Below, in pieces: positions 36,262 through 51,147 of a DNA stretch of 64,000 bases (position 1 is the first letter of the stretch; each line of letters begins with the position of its first letter). This DNA comes from Streptomyces sp. CMB-StM0423 (GTDB lineage: Bacteria > Actinomycetota > Actinomycetes > Streptomycetales > Streptomycetaceae), in assembly GCF_002847285.1 (NCBI RefSeq), contig NZ_CP025407.1:6265001-6329000 (forward strand). Reading direction: 5' to 3'. The notes below the pieces were generated by a model. It made no database searches, was not told where the DNA came from, and saw only the letters and a program-made list of their open reading frames with translations. The position numbers and the translations under genes are program-made.

Positions 36262-36279
36262 ATTAGACACCCGTCTAAT
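36262..36279. promoter_or_regulatory. Perfect 18-bp palindrome upstream of the SDR gene
   Basis: ATTAGAC-ACCC-GTCTAAT, AT-rich against the local background, 21 bp before the SDR start. It differs from the ACAT-N6-ATGT sites, so a different regulator (TetR- or MarR-like) may bind. Confidence 0.55.
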
Positions 36280-36300
36280 CAAGAGCTGGGGGAAGCACTC

Positions 36301-37077
36301 ATGGCATCACCCGTCCACGCCCCGCAGTCGCGTACCGCGGTGGTCACCGGAGGGAGCAGCGGTATCGGTGCGGCCACCGCACGCGAGTTGGCGCGAGCCG
36401 GTTTCACTGTGGTCCTTGCCGCGCGTCGGGCCGACCGACTCAAGGCGGTTGCCGAGGAGATCCGGGCCGAGGGCGGCACGGTGCGTGCGTATCCGCTGGA
36501 TGTGACGGATCGGGAGGCTGTCGCCGCGTTCGCCGAGCAGGTCGAGGTCTGCGATGTGCTGGTGAACGTCGCCGGCGGTGCCTACGGGGTGGAGGAGGTG
36601 GCGGAGGCCGATCCAGGCGACTGGGGGCGCATGTACGAGGTCAACGTGCTGGGCGCGCTCAAGATGACGCAGGCGCTGCTGCCGAAGTTGCTGGCGAGCG
36701 GTGACGGCACCGTGGTGGTGCTGACGTCGACGGCGTCCTTCACCTGCTACGAAGGCGGGGGCGGGTACAGCGCGGCCAAGCACGGGGCGCATGTGCTCGC
36801 GGAGACGTTGCGGCTTGAGTCGTGCGGGCAGCCGCTGCGGGTGATCGAGATCGCGCCCGGCATGGTGCAGACCGACGAGTTCTCACTCAACCGCTACCGC
36901 GGCGACACCACGAAGGCCGACGCGGTCTACGCCGGAGTCCCCGGCCCGCTGGTCGCCGAGGACGTGGCGGACGCGGTGGCGTGGGCGGTGACCCGTCCCT
37001 CGCACGTGAACGTCGATCTCATGGTCGTACGCCCCCGGGCGCAGGCCGCCCAGCACAAGGTGCATCGCGTCCCCTAG
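36301..37077 (+). CDS. Short-chain dehydrogenase/reductase, candidate arsonoacetaldehyde reductase
   Basis: 258 aa classical SDR. The cofactor motif TGGSSGIGAATA with AARRAD after beta-2 suggests NADP(H). VNVAGGAYG is the NAG-like motif, and the catalytic Ser, Tyr and Lys lie in LTSTASF and GGGYSAAKHG. GGGGAAG precedes the ATG at 36301. It sits at the left end of the arseno-organic region, divergent from arsR. Reduction of a 2-carbon arsono-aldehyde to an alcohol would fit, but this is inference from context only. Confidence 0.85.
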   Translation: MASPVHAPQSRTAVVTGGSSGIGAATARELARAGFTVVLAARRADRLKAVAEEIRAEGGTVRAYPLDVTDREAVAAFAEQVEVCDVLVNVAGGAYGVEEVAEADPGDWGRMYEVNVLGALKMTQALLPKLLASGDGTVVVLTSTASFTCYEGGGGYSAAKHGAHVLAETLRLESCGQPLRVIEIAPGMVQTDEFSLNRYRGDTTKADAVYAGVPGPLVAEDVADAVAWAVTRPSHVNVDLMVVRPRAQAAQHKVHRVP

Positions 37078-37091
37078 AGCCCGTTGTGCCT

Positions 37092-37132
37092 CGGCGTGGC
37101 TGTTCTGTGCGGTGCGCAGAACAGCCACGCCG
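37092..37132. terminator. Bidirectional hairpin terminator
   Basis: Perfect 16-bp arms (CGGCGTGGCTGTTCTG with its complement) around a 9-base loop, between the convergent SDR and ArsO-like genes. Confidence 0.85.
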
Positions 37133-37139
37133 TCGTCGT

Positions 37140-38621
37140 TCAGCAGCCCGGCGCGTCGGGGACGTCGAACATGTCGGCGGCGTACGCCGCCAGTTGAAGC
37201 GCGGTGGTGTGGTCGACGCCGAGTTCCGTGGCCGCGGTGAGTACGGCATCCGAGGCGGTGGGGGAGGACCCGAGGTGCTTGGCGGTGACCTGGAGGAGTT
37301 GTTCGTGCTGGTCCTTGGTCAGCCCCAGGCGCAGTGCAAGGGCCTCGCCGCCGGCGGTCACGGAGCAGACGCCGGTCTCGGGCAGTTGGAGTTCGACCGA
37401 CTTCGCCGCTTCCAGGTCGCCTGCGAGCGCGGCGGCGATCGAGCGGACCTGCTCGTAGCCGGTGAGCATGAGGAACGTCGGGGCGCGGCCGTAGCTCTTC
37501 ATGCCGACGGCGTAGTAGCCCGGTTCGGGGTGGGTCAGTTCGCGGTAGCCGTGCGGGGTGACGGTGCCGCAGGAGTGCTGGTTCGGGTCGATCAGCGGAG
37601 CCAGTGCGCGGGGCGCGGACATGATCGGGTCCAGGTCCAGGCGCAGCTCGTCGGTGATGCGGTGGTCGGGGCGGAAGCCGGTGGCCGCGACGATGCGGTC
37701 GGCGGGAAGGTTCTGCTCGTTGCCGTCCGCGTCGCGGGAGACGAGTTCGACCTGGTCCTGTGCGGGGTCGTCGCCCAGGCGGCGGATGGTGTGGGTGCGG
37801 AAGCCGGGGGCGAGGGTGACGCGGCCGGTGTCCACGAGCATCTTCAGACCGGAGCCGATGGCGCCGCGGGCGGGCAGTTCGTCGTCGCTGCCCCCGCCGA
37901 AGGACGCAGCCGGGTCGGCGGCGCGGATGGCCCAGGTGATGGTGGTGCCGGGCTCGGCGTCGGCGAGTTCGGCGAGGGCGAGGAGGGTGTTGGCGGCCGA
38001 GTGGCCGGCGCCGACGACGACGGTGTGGCGGCCGGCGTGCTGGGCGCGGTCCGTGCCGAAGACGTCGGGCAGGCCGTGGCTGATCCAGGCGGCGGCGTCC
38101 GGCTCCCCGTGGGCGGGCAGGCCGTTGGCGCCGACGTGGTTGGGCTGGCGCCAGGTGCCGGAGGCGTCGATGACGGCGCGGGCGAGCACCTCCTCGCCGC
38201 CGGCCAGGCGCAGCACGAACGGAGCCGTCTCGCGGCCGGTGGTGCGTACGCGGTCGATGCCCTGGCGGCTGATGGCGGTGACGGCGGCGCCGTAGCGGAT
38301 GTGGGGGGCCAGCGCGGGCAGTTCGGCCAGCGGCTGGAGGTACTGCTTGACGAGATCGCCGCCGGTGGGCAGGGCGGAGGCGTCGGGCTGCTCCCAGCCC
38401 GCGGCCGTGAGCAGGCGGCGGGCGGCCGGGTCGGCGTTGTACTCCCAGGGGCTGAAGAGCTGGATGTGGGACCAGGCGCGCACCGCCGTTGCCGGGGCGT
38501 CGCCGGCTTCCACGACGACGAAGGGAACGTCGCGTTCGGCCAGGTGTGCCGCTGCGGCCAGGCCGACGGGTCCGGCGCCGATCACGGCGACGGGGAGGTG
38601 GTCGGGGTGGGGGTCAACCAC
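37140..38621 (-). CDS. arsO: ArsO-like flavin-dependent monooxygenase
   Basis: 493 aa. The FAD-binding motif is VAVIGAGPVGLAAAAHL near the N-terminus; a second dinucleotide motif is HTVVVGAGHSAANTLLALAE; the ATG-like motif is RIVAATGFRPD. The C-terminal 80 residues form a separate helical domain (LGLTKDQHEQLLQ; STPTASDAV-like). It resembles the flavoprotein ArsO found in Streptomyces arsRBOCT clusters, whose exact reaction is not settled. The GTG start lies 14 bp after a 61-aa gene, so the two form an operon. It could oxidise an organo-arsenic or sulfur substrate. Confidence 0.8.
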   Translation of the reverse strand: MVDPHPDHLPVAVIGAGPVGLAAAAHLAERDVPFVVVEAGDAPATAVRAWSHIQLFSPWEYNADPAARRLLTAAGWEQPDASALPTGGDLVKQYLQPLAELPALAPHIRYGAAVTAISRQGIDRVRTTGRETAPFVLRLAGGEEVLARAVIDASGTWRQPNHVGANGLPAHGEPDAAAWISHGLPDVFGTDRAQHAGRHTVVVGAGHSAANTLLALAELADAEPGTTITWAIRAADPAASFGGGSDDELPARGAIGSGLKMLVDTGRVTLAPGFRTHTIRRLGDDPAQDQVELVSRDADGNEQNLPADRIVAATGFRPDHRITDELRLDLDPIMSAPRALAPLIDPNQHSCGTVTPHGYRELTHPEPGYYAVGMKSYGRAPTFLMLTGYEQVRSIAAALAGDLEAAKSVELQLPETGVCSVTAGGEALALRLGLTKDQHEQLLQVTAKHLGSSPTASDAVLTAATELGVDHTTALQLAAYAADMFDVPDAPGC

Positions 38622-38635
38622 GATGCGGTGTCCTC

Positions 38636-38821
38636 TCAGGAAGGCTCGGGCGCGGATCGGACGCGCTTCGGTTCAGGCGACGGGGTGCCGGAGGCCACGT
38701 CGTTCTCCGCCTGGTCGTGCTGTTCCTTACGCTGCCGGGCCCGGCGCTGCATCTCGGCCATGGCGGCGCAGCAGGGACTGGTGGGCCCGGAAGCACCGGT
38801 GTCAGCGGCGGGGTCGCTCAT
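38636..38821 (-). CDS. Small Cys-Cys protein upstream of arsO
   Basis: 61 aa: an acidic start (MSDPAADTGASGPT), a CC pair (SPCCAAMAEMQRRARQRKEQ) leading into a charged helix, then a Ser/Pro tail. AGGAG lies 9 bp before the ATG. I do not recognise a family. The vicinal Cys pair and the shared operon with arsO suggest As(III) binding or delivery, but that is a guess from context. Confidence 0.6.
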   Translation of the reverse strand: MSDPAADTGASGPTSPCCAAMAEMQRRARQRKEQHDQAENDVASGTPSPEPKRVRSAPEPS

Positions 38822-39324
38822 CGGGTACGGCTCCTGTCGCGGCAGCCCTGATCGCGGCGTGGGAACAGGCTCATCACGACCGCCTATATAGATGAACAAC
38901 GAATCAAGACTCCAGGATTCCGCCTGGTCCGATGAATGTCAACCACGCCCCCGGCCCTGGGCGGATGTGACGAGCGTCACTCTGTATCGCGTTGCGCGAG
39001 TGCCGCGCGGCGGGCCAATCTCGATACATATCGAAACAGCGGGAGTAGACGGCACGGGCCCTTGCCCGACGCCTTGAGACACCGGGGGAACGGCGGCCGT
39101 GCCGACGGCCCGCCCGGCCCGTGAACGGCCAGAGCGCTCGCCACGCACGCGGCCGTTCATCCGACGGGACCGGCACTTTCCCGGCCCTCTCCTACTCCTG
39201 CCCTTTCTCGGTGTGTGCGCCCGCCACCGGGCCGGCCCCGCTGCCGGCTTGCCGCGCACAGACCGCGGTTCCTTCCGTGCTGCTTCACACAGCGAACGGC
39301 TTCGCCCTTCCCGGAAGGACATCC
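38822..39324. promoter_or_regulatory. Divergent promoter region between the arsO operon and the PKS gene
   Basis: 503 bp. TATATA at 38885-38890 is a possible -10 for the minus-strand small gene. A perfect palindrome TCGATA-CA-TATCGA is at 39021-39034. Further along the PKS leader, TGAACGGCC (39122-39130) pairs with GGCCGTTCA (39151-39159). The frame upstream of the PKS ATG stays open from 39121, but GGAAGGA before 39325 decides the start, so the leader is probably untranslated. Confidence 0.5.
39021..39034. promoter_or_regulatory. TCGATACATATCGA palindrome, candidate ArsR-type operator for the PKS
   Basis: Perfect 6-2-6 palindrome about 290 bp before the PKS start, followed by AACAG. TCGAAACAG also follows the operator half-site before arsI at 63140, which hints at a common regulator. 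Confidence 0.45.
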
Positions 39325-45933
<6,609 letters not shown>

Positions 45934-45962
45934 CCGAGCGACTGACGAGGAACCGACTGCCC

Positions 45963-47003
45963 ATGAAGACCACCGACATCCGCATCGCCGGGCTCGGCAC
46001 CTACATCCCGGAGATCGTCGACGCGCACAAGGCCGTGGCGCTGGGCCTGTACGACGCCGAGGACTGCGAGTTCTACGGCTGGACGGGCGCCGCGGTCGCC
46101 GACGACATGCCCGCCCCCGACATGGCGGTCGCCGCCGCGCGCCAGGCGATGGAACGCTCCGAACTGCACCCGCACGACATCGACATGCACATCCACGCAT
46201 GCGGACACGAACAAGGTCCCGAAGGCTGGTCACCGCAGCACTACATACTGCGTCACCTCACGGACCGCGACGTGCCTTCCTTCCGTATCTGGCAGGCGTG
46301 CAGCGGCCTGATCGGCTCCCTGGAGCTGGCCGCCTGCTACCTGAAGGCCGTACCCGAGCGCACCGCCGCCCTCGTGACGGGCGCCGACAACGTCGGCACC
46401 CCGAACTTCAACCGCTGGGCGTTCGGCATCCAGAACGGAGTGCTGGGCGACGCGGGCAGCGCGGTGCTGCTGTCGAAGACCGACGGCTTCGCGAGCCTGC
46501 TGTCGATCAACACCGGTTCCACCGCCGAGGTGGAGGAGCAGTACCGGGGCAACGAACCGCTCTTCCCGCCGTCGGCGACGGTCGGCCGCGGCATGGACTT
46601 CAAGGAGCGCCTGGCCGCCGCCGGCGGGCTGGAGGAGACCGTCGCCGAAGTCGTACGCCGCCAGGGTGAACTGCGCACCGAGATCGCGCTGCGCACCCTG
46701 GCCGAGGCGGGTCTGGAGCCGGGCGACGTCACCCGGGTCTGCCACGTCTTCACCGGCCAGGAGAGCTACCTGAAGGTCATCCTCGACCCCATGGGCCTGT
46801 CCCCCGAGCAGGGGCTGCTCGACTTCGGCCGCAACCTCGGCCACCTGACGGTCAACGACCAGATCGTGGGCCTGACCCACCTGGTGGAGACCGGGCAGGT
46901 GGGCCCCGGAGATCACGTCCTGATCGTGGCCCACGGCGGCGGGACCTCCATCACCTGCGCCGTCGTGCGCATCGACCGGCGCCCCGTCTGGGCCGCCGGC
47001 TGA
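45963..47003 (+). CDS. KASIII-like (FabH/CerJ-type) enzyme, candidate acyltransferase
   Basis: 346 aa thiolase fold. The nucleophile Cys113 is in RIWQACSGLIGSLEL. A His corresponding to KASIII His is in VCHVFTGQES (H261). At the place of the KASIII Asn I read GRNLGHLTVND (H294), so the Cys-His-Asn triad looks altered. Family members with altered triads (CerJ type) transfer acyl groups to oxygen instead of making C-C bonds. It starts 30 bp after the PKS stop, in one operon, and has no thioesterase neighbour. Ester formation between the polyketide acid and an arsono-alcohol is a reasonable inference. A hairpin terminator follows. Confidence 0.85.
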   Translation: MKTTDIRIAGLGTYIPEIVDAHKAVALGLYDAEDCEFYGWTGAAVADDMPAPDMAVAAARQAMERSELHPHDIDMHIHACGHEQGPEGWSPQHYILRHLTDRDVPSFRIWQACSGLIGSLELAACYLKAVPERTAALVTGADNVGTPNFNRWAFGIQNGVLGDAGSAVLLSKTDGFASLLSINTGSTAEVEEQYRGNEPLFPPSATVGRGMDFKERLAAAGGLEETVAEVVRRQGELRTEIALRTLAEAGLEPGDVTRVCHVFTGQESYLKVILDPMGLSPEQGLLDFGRNLGHLTVNDQIVGLTHLVETGQVGPGDHVLIVAHGGGTSITCAVVRIDRRPVWAAG

Positions 47004-47011
47004 CTACCACC

Positions 47012-47044
47012 CGCCCGCCGGCTCCGGAACGGGGCCGGCGGGCG
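47012..47044 (+). terminator. Hairpin terminator after the PKS-KASIII operon
   Basis: 15-bp arms (CGCCCGCCGGCTCCG with its partner, one T-G wobble) around a GAA triloop, 9 bp after the KASIII stop. No T run. Confidence 0.75.
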
Positions 47045-47084
47045 GCCTGTCCGCTCCTTCCACCACCGACCCCGGGGGGTATCC

Positions 47085-47780
47085 GTGGCACAACTCGCCG
47101 CATCACCCTTGCTCGACGCCGAAGCCCTGATCTCCACCTTCGGGCTGCTGGGCATCATGGCCACCGTCTTCGCCGAATCCGGGCTTATCGTCTGCTTCTT
47201 CCTGCCCGGCGACTCGCTGCTGTTCACGTCCGGGCTGCTCGTGGCCAACGACCAGTTCCTCCACCAGCCGCTGTGGCTGGTCATGCTCGCCATCGCAGTC
47301 GCCGCCGTCCTGGGCGACCAGTTCGGCTACGCCTTCGGCCGCAAGGTGGGCGGCGCGCTGTTCCGCAGGCCCAACTCCCGCTTCTTCAAGCAGGAGAACG
47401 CCGAACGCGCCCACGCCTTCATGGAGAAGCACGGGCCCAAGGCGCTGGTCATGGCCCGCTTCGTCCCCGTCTTCCGCACCTTCATCCCCATCACCGCCGG
47501 GGTGGGGAGGATGGCGTACCGCACCTTCTTCCTCTTCAACGTGCTCGGCGCCGTCCTGTGGTCGGTCAGCCTCACCACGATCGGCTACTACCTGGGCCAG
47601 GTGGACTTCGTCCGCGAGAACATCGAGGTCATCGTCATCGGGATCGTCCTCGTCTCCGGCATCCCGATCATCGTCGAAGGCATACGCATGCGCCGCCGCG
47701 CCCGCAGCGCCAAGGCCGCGAACTCCCAGACGGGCACCACCGAGACCGCCGCACCGGAAACGGAGCTTCCCCGTCCATGA
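47085..47780 (+). CDS. DedA-family membrane protein
   Basis: 231 aa with about five hydrophobic segments. The family pattern is visible: FAESGLIVCFFLPGDSLLF with a conserved acidic residue, GDQFGYAFGRKVG, and ARFVPVFRTFIPITAGVGRM with the conserved Arg pair. A charged C-terminal tail ends ETELPRP. DedA proteins include phospholipid flippases and transport-linked proteins. Placement beside the decarboxylase gene (ATGA overlap) suggests a role in moving or tolerating the arsenic compound; this is context only. The GTG start is preceded by a G-rich site. Confidence 0.85.
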   Translation: MAQLAASPLLDAEALISTFGLLGIMATVFAESGLIVCFFLPGDSLLFTSGLLVANDQFLHQPLWLVMLAIAVAAVLGDQFGYAFGRKVGGALFRRPNSRFFKQENAERAHAFMEKHGPKALVMARFVPVFRTFIPITAGVGRMAYRTFFLFNVLGAVLWSVSLTTIGYYLGQVDFVRENIEVIVIGIVLVSGIPIIVEGIRMRRRARSAKAANSQTGTTETAAPETELPRP

Positions 47781-48880
47781 TCTCCGCACCAGACTTCTGC
47801 GACCTGCTCGCCGCCCGCGGGTTCTCCCTGGCCAGCGGCGTGCCCTGTTCCCACTTCGGCGGGCCGATCGCCCACCTGAGCAACCAGCCCGGTGCGTACG
47901 TCCCGGCCCCGAACGAAGGCAGCGCCCTGGCGGTGGCCGCGGGCGCCGCGCTCGGCGGCCGGCGCGCCTACGTAATGCTGCAGAACTCCGGCCTGGGCAA
48001 CCTCATCAATCCGCTCACCTCGCTGGTGATGACCTATCGGCTGCCGATCCTGACCTTCACGAGCCTGCGCGGCTGGCCCGACCCGGCCACCGACGAACCC
48101 CAGCACGCGGTGATGGGACCGGCGACCCCCGGCCTGCTCGACAGCGTCGGCACCCCGCACTACACGCTGTACGCCAAGGACGGCGCGGAGGAGTTCTCGG
48201 CGATCCTGGAGCAGGCGGCGAAGGACCTGGCCGCGCAGCGGGCCCCGTTCGTCCTGGTGGAGCGCGGCGCGATCGGCAAGGCCGCGGCCACCGGGGCCGC
48301 CCCGGCCGAGGGACTTGAGGCCGCGGAGGCCATCCGCATCGTCACGGCCGCCGCGCCGGAGGCGGCCGTCGTCGCCACCACCGGTTACACCGGCCGTGAC
48401 ACGTTCGCCGTCGCCGACGCACCGGGCAACTTCTACATGCAGGGTTCCATGGGCCACGCCTCCTCGCTCGGCCTGGGGGTGGCGCTGACGCATCCGGAGC
48501 GGACGGTGGTGGTCCTGGACGGGGACGGTGCGCTGCTGATGCACCTGGGCGCGCTGTCGATGATCGGCCACGCGGCGCCCGGCAACCTGATCCACGTCGT
48601 GCTCGACAACCGCGTGCACGAGTCGACGGGCGGGCAGGCGACCACGTCGGCGACGACCTCGTTCCCGCCGATGGCGATCGCGGCCGGCTACGCAAGCGCG
48701 GTCGCCTGCGACACCCGGGACTCCCTGCAGTCCGCGATGCTGAGCGCTCGTGCGGGCTCCGGCCCGCATCTGATCAGCGTGACGACGCTGCCGCGCACCG
48801 GCGCAATCCCGCCGCGGGCGACCAACGCCCTCAGCCCGCTGGACATCCGGGACCGCTTCCGGCACAGCCTTCGGCAGTAG
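47777..48880 (+). CDS. Phosphonopyruvate decarboxylase homologue (ThDP), candidate arsonopyruvate decarboxylase
   Basis: 367 aa ThDP enzyme. The N-terminal PYR domain has the cofactor-activating Glu in VPAPNEGSALAVAAG and NSGLGNLINPLTSL, a hallmark of phosphonopyruvate/sulfopyruvate decarboxylases. The C-terminal PP domain has GSMGHASSLGLGVAL and the ThDP/Mg motif VLDGDGALLMHLGAL ending in VVLDNRVHESTGGQ. In phosphonate pathways this enzyme drives the PEP-mutase equilibrium. Here, with iPGM-like and EPSPS-like partners, an arsono-analogue substrate is inferred. It starts by ATGA overlap with dedA and ends at a perfect hairpin terminator. Confidence 0.9.
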   Translation: MISAPDFCDLLAARGFSLASGVPCSHFGGPIAHLSNQPGAYVPAPNEGSALAVAAGAALGGRRAYVMLQNSGLGNLINPLTSLVMTYRLPILTFTSLRGWPDPATDEPQHAVMGPATPGLLDSVGTPHYTLYAKDGAEEFSAILEQAAKDLAAQRAPFVLVERGAIGKAAATGAAPAEGLEAAEAIRIVTAAAPEAAVVATTGYTGRDTFAVADAPGNFYMQGSMGHASSLGLGVALTHPERTVVVLDGDGALLMHLGALSMIGHAAPGNLIHVVLDNRVHESTGGQATTSATTSFPPMAIAAGYASAVACDTRDSLQSAMLSARAGSGPHLISVTTLPRTGAIPPRATNALSPLDIRDRFRHSLRQ

Positions 48881-48892
48881 AGGACACCTGTG

Positions 48893-48938
48893 CACTGGCC
48901 GGTGCCCCCTCGTGGAAGAGAGGGGGCACCGGCCAGTG
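48893..48938 (+). terminator. Perfect 19-bp hairpin terminator
   Basis: CACTGGCCGGTGCCCCCTC pairs fully with 48920-48938 around an 8-base loop, 12 bp after the decarboxylase stop. It also lies just beyond the convergent regulator gene. Confidence 0.9.
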
Positions 48939-48956
48939 ATGCTCGTGCCGAGCGGG

Positions 48957-49358
48957 TCAGGCGTTCTGGACGGCGCCGGGCTGGTCGGCCTCCGGTTGCA
49001 GGCAGGCCGCCACCGTCTCGGGGTCCATGGCCGCCAGGCTGGCGAACATGCGCAGGGGCTCGGCCAGGGTCTGACAGCACATCACGTACTGGTTGCTGCG
49101 GCCCTTGGGTATCGCCTCGACGAGACCCTGCTCGCGCAAGGGCGCCAGATGGTGACTGACCAGCGTCTGGCTCAGGCCGGTGGCCTCCTGCAACTCCTTG
49201 ACCGTACGCGGACGCTGCGCAATCAGCAGGATCAGCATCAGCCGGGTCTCGTCAGCCAGCGCCCGCAGCTTGGGCGCCAGCATCTGGGCCCGCTCACGTT
49301 CGCTGAGCCACTGGGCGGGATCACTGACCGCGACCCTCAGCTTCGCAGGACGGGCCAT
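48957..49358 (-). CDS. ArsR-like winged-helix regulator
   Basis: 133 aa. The HTH core is LRALADETRLMLILLIAQRP, then LQEATGLSQTLVSHHLAPLREQGL and KGRSNQYVMCCQTL. There is no N-terminal Cys pair and no CVC motif. A vicinal CC after the wing (near residue 98) is the only obvious thiol site. GAGGAAGG precedes the ATG at 49358. It lies 111 bp downstream of the MFS gene on the same strand and probably regulates it. The inducer could be an arsenical but is not shown. Confidence 0.82.
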   Translation of the reverse strand: MARPAKLRVAVSDPAQWLSERERAQMLAPKLRALADETRLMLILLIAQRPRTVKELQEATGLSQTLVSHHLAPLREQGLVEAIPKGRSNQYVMCCQTLAEPLRMFASLAAMDPETVAACLQPEADQPGAVQNA

Positions 49359-49469
49359 CGCCACCTTCCTCTCACCCCGGTACGTGCCGTCCAGCCATGG
49401 CCCCGCCACGCGGGGTGAGCCGGTGGGGACCGCGGGTTCAATCCTACGCACCTTCGATCTCCCTCGAAC

Positions 49470-51035
49470 CTAGGAGGAAGCCGGGGAGTCCGCCTTGCCG
49501 CCCTGGGCGGCGACTTCGGCCTGCGCGGTGCCGTCGTCTTCGGCCACGCGGGCGCGGGGCAGGACGACGGCCGTGGTGAGCGCGCCGGCGACGGCGACGC
49601 CGACGGCGATCATCAAGGTGGTGGCGAAGCCGCCGACGAAGGAGTGCTGCGCGGCATCCAGCACCCGCTGGCCCGCCGCCCCGCCGAGTTGCTGCGCGGT
49701 GGCGGAGGCACCCGCCAGGGACTCGCGCACCGCCGCTCCCGCCTCACCGGGCAGTTGAGCCGCCTGGGGGAGATCGTCGCGGTAGAGGGTGGTGACCACA
49801 CTGCCGCTGATGGCGATGCCGAGCGCGCCGCCGACCTGCATGCCCACATCCGCGACCGCCGAGCCGGCGCCCGCCTGGCGGGCGGCGGAGACGACCAGGA
49901 TCGCGTCGACCGCGGCCGGCAGGGCGATACCCATGCCCAGGCCGAACACGGCGAGCCCGAGGAGGGCCTGGTTCTCGTCGTCGACGGACAGGCCGGCCAG
50001 GATGCCCATGCCGACGGCGCACAGCAGCAGTCCGAACACCACCGTGGCCTTCAGGCCGGCCCGTTCCACCAGCTTCGCCGAGAGCGGGGCACCGATCATC
50101 ATGGTGCCGATGGCGAGCATCCGCAGCCCGGCACCCAGGGGGTCCAGCTCCAGCACCGACTGCAGGTACTGGGTGAGCAGATACAGGCCGCTGTACAGGC
50201 CGAAGGAGGTGCAGGCGATCGCCAGTGCGCCGCCGCCGTAGCGGGCGTTGAGGAACAGGCCGACGTCGAGCATGGGGTGAGCGGTGTGCCGCTCCCACAG
50301 CACGAAGGCGACCATCAGGGCGGCGCCCACGAACAGCGAGCCGAGCGTGACGATGTCACCCCACCCGTTGTGCGGCGCCTCGACCAGCCCGTAGACGATG
50401 GCCACCAGGCCGCCCACCGAGAGCAGCGCACCGACCAGATCCAGCCCGGGGTGGTCCTCCGCCTTGGACTCCGGGATCAGCTTGGCGGCGCCGATCAGGG
50501 CGATGGCGGCCAGGGGGACGTTGATGAGGAACATCGAGCCCCACCAGAAGTGCTCCAGCAGCAGGCCGCTGACCAGCGGGCCGAGCGGGACGCCGACGGC
50601 GGCGGCACCGGACCAGATGCCGATGGCCTTGCCCTGCTCCTCGCGCGGGAAGACGTCCTTGATGATGGCCAGAGTGGCGGGCATCATCAGCGCCGCCGAG
50701 ATGCCCATCAGGGCACGGAAGGTGATCAGCATCTCGGCGCTGGAGGCGAACGCGGCACCCAGACTGGTCAGCGCGAAGGCGGCCAGACCGAGGGACAGCA
50801 GCCGTTTGCGGCCGAACCGGTCGGACAGGCCGCCGGCCATGAGCAGCAGCCCGCCGAAGGCCAGGGCGTACGAATCGACCATCCACTGCAGTTGACTGCT
50901 GGTGGCATCCAGATCCTTCTGGATACTGGGCAGGGCCAGATTCAGGATCAGGGTGTCCAGGCCGATCAGTACCAGACTCAGGCACAGGACGTTCAGGATC
51001 TGCCATCGGCGTGGATGGCCGGTGGAGCTGTTCAC
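49470..51035 (-). CDS. DHA2-type (EmrB/QacA) MFS exporter, about 14 TMS
   Basis: 521 aa. Motif A is GGLSDRFGRKRLL, motif C-like is IWSGAAAVGVPLGPLVSGLL, and the N-terminal segment is LDTLILNLALPSIQKDL (motif D1). About 14 hydrophobic helices run to residue 490, and the tail is acidic and Ala-rich. Such proteins are proton-coupled drug exporters. In this cluster it could export the arsono-polyketide or a toxic intermediate. The GTG at 51035 has GGAGAG 7 bp upstream, and a perfect 36-bp palindrome lies about 80 bp upstream. Confidence 0.9.
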   Translation of the reverse strand: MNSSTGHPRRWQILNVLCLSLVLIGLDTLILNLALPSIQKDLDATSSQLQWMVDSYALAFGGLLLMAGGLSDRFGRKRLLSLGLAAFALTSLGAAFASSAEMLITFRALMGISAALMMPATLAIIKDVFPREEQGKAIGIWSGAAAVGVPLGPLVSGLLLEHFWWGSMFLINVPLAAIALIGAAKLIPESKAEDHPGLDLVGALLSVGGLVAIVYGLVEAPHNGWGDIVTLGSLFVGAALMVAFVLWERHTAHPMLDVGLFLNARYGGGALAIACTSFGLYSGLYLLTQYLQSVLELDPLGAGLRMLAIGTMMIGAPLSAKLVERAGLKATVVFGLLLCAVGMGILAGLSVDDENQALLGLAVFGLGMGIALPAAVDAILVVSAARQAGAGSAVADVGMQVGGALGIAISGSVVTTLYRDDLPQAAQLPGEAGAAVRESLAGASATAQQLGGAAGQRVLDAAQHSFVGGFATTLMIAVGVAVAGALTTAVVLPRARVAEDDGTAQAEVAAQGGKADSPASS

Positions 51036-51111
51036 TCACGCTCTCCTCAGACGCAACAGGGCGAGGTCCCCACGGGAGGGCGGGGCCGACCCGCTGTATC
51101 TAAACAGCGTT

Positions 51112-51147
51112 CACCCCTATCAACAGCAACTGCTGTTGATAGGGGTG
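51112..51147. repeat. Perfect 36-bp palindrome (17-bp arms, 2-bp centre)
   Basis: The left arm CACCCCTATCAACAGCA (51112-51128) and its exact complement (51131-51147) flank AC. It lies upstream of the MFS gene. It could be an operator, a transcript hairpin, or two abutting insertion-sequence ends; the sequence alone does not decide. Confidence 0.9.

Noticed and set aside
39121..39324. N-terminal extension of the PKS from 39121
   Set aside because: The extra residues show no docking or starter domain, and GGAAGGA precedes the ATG at 39325.
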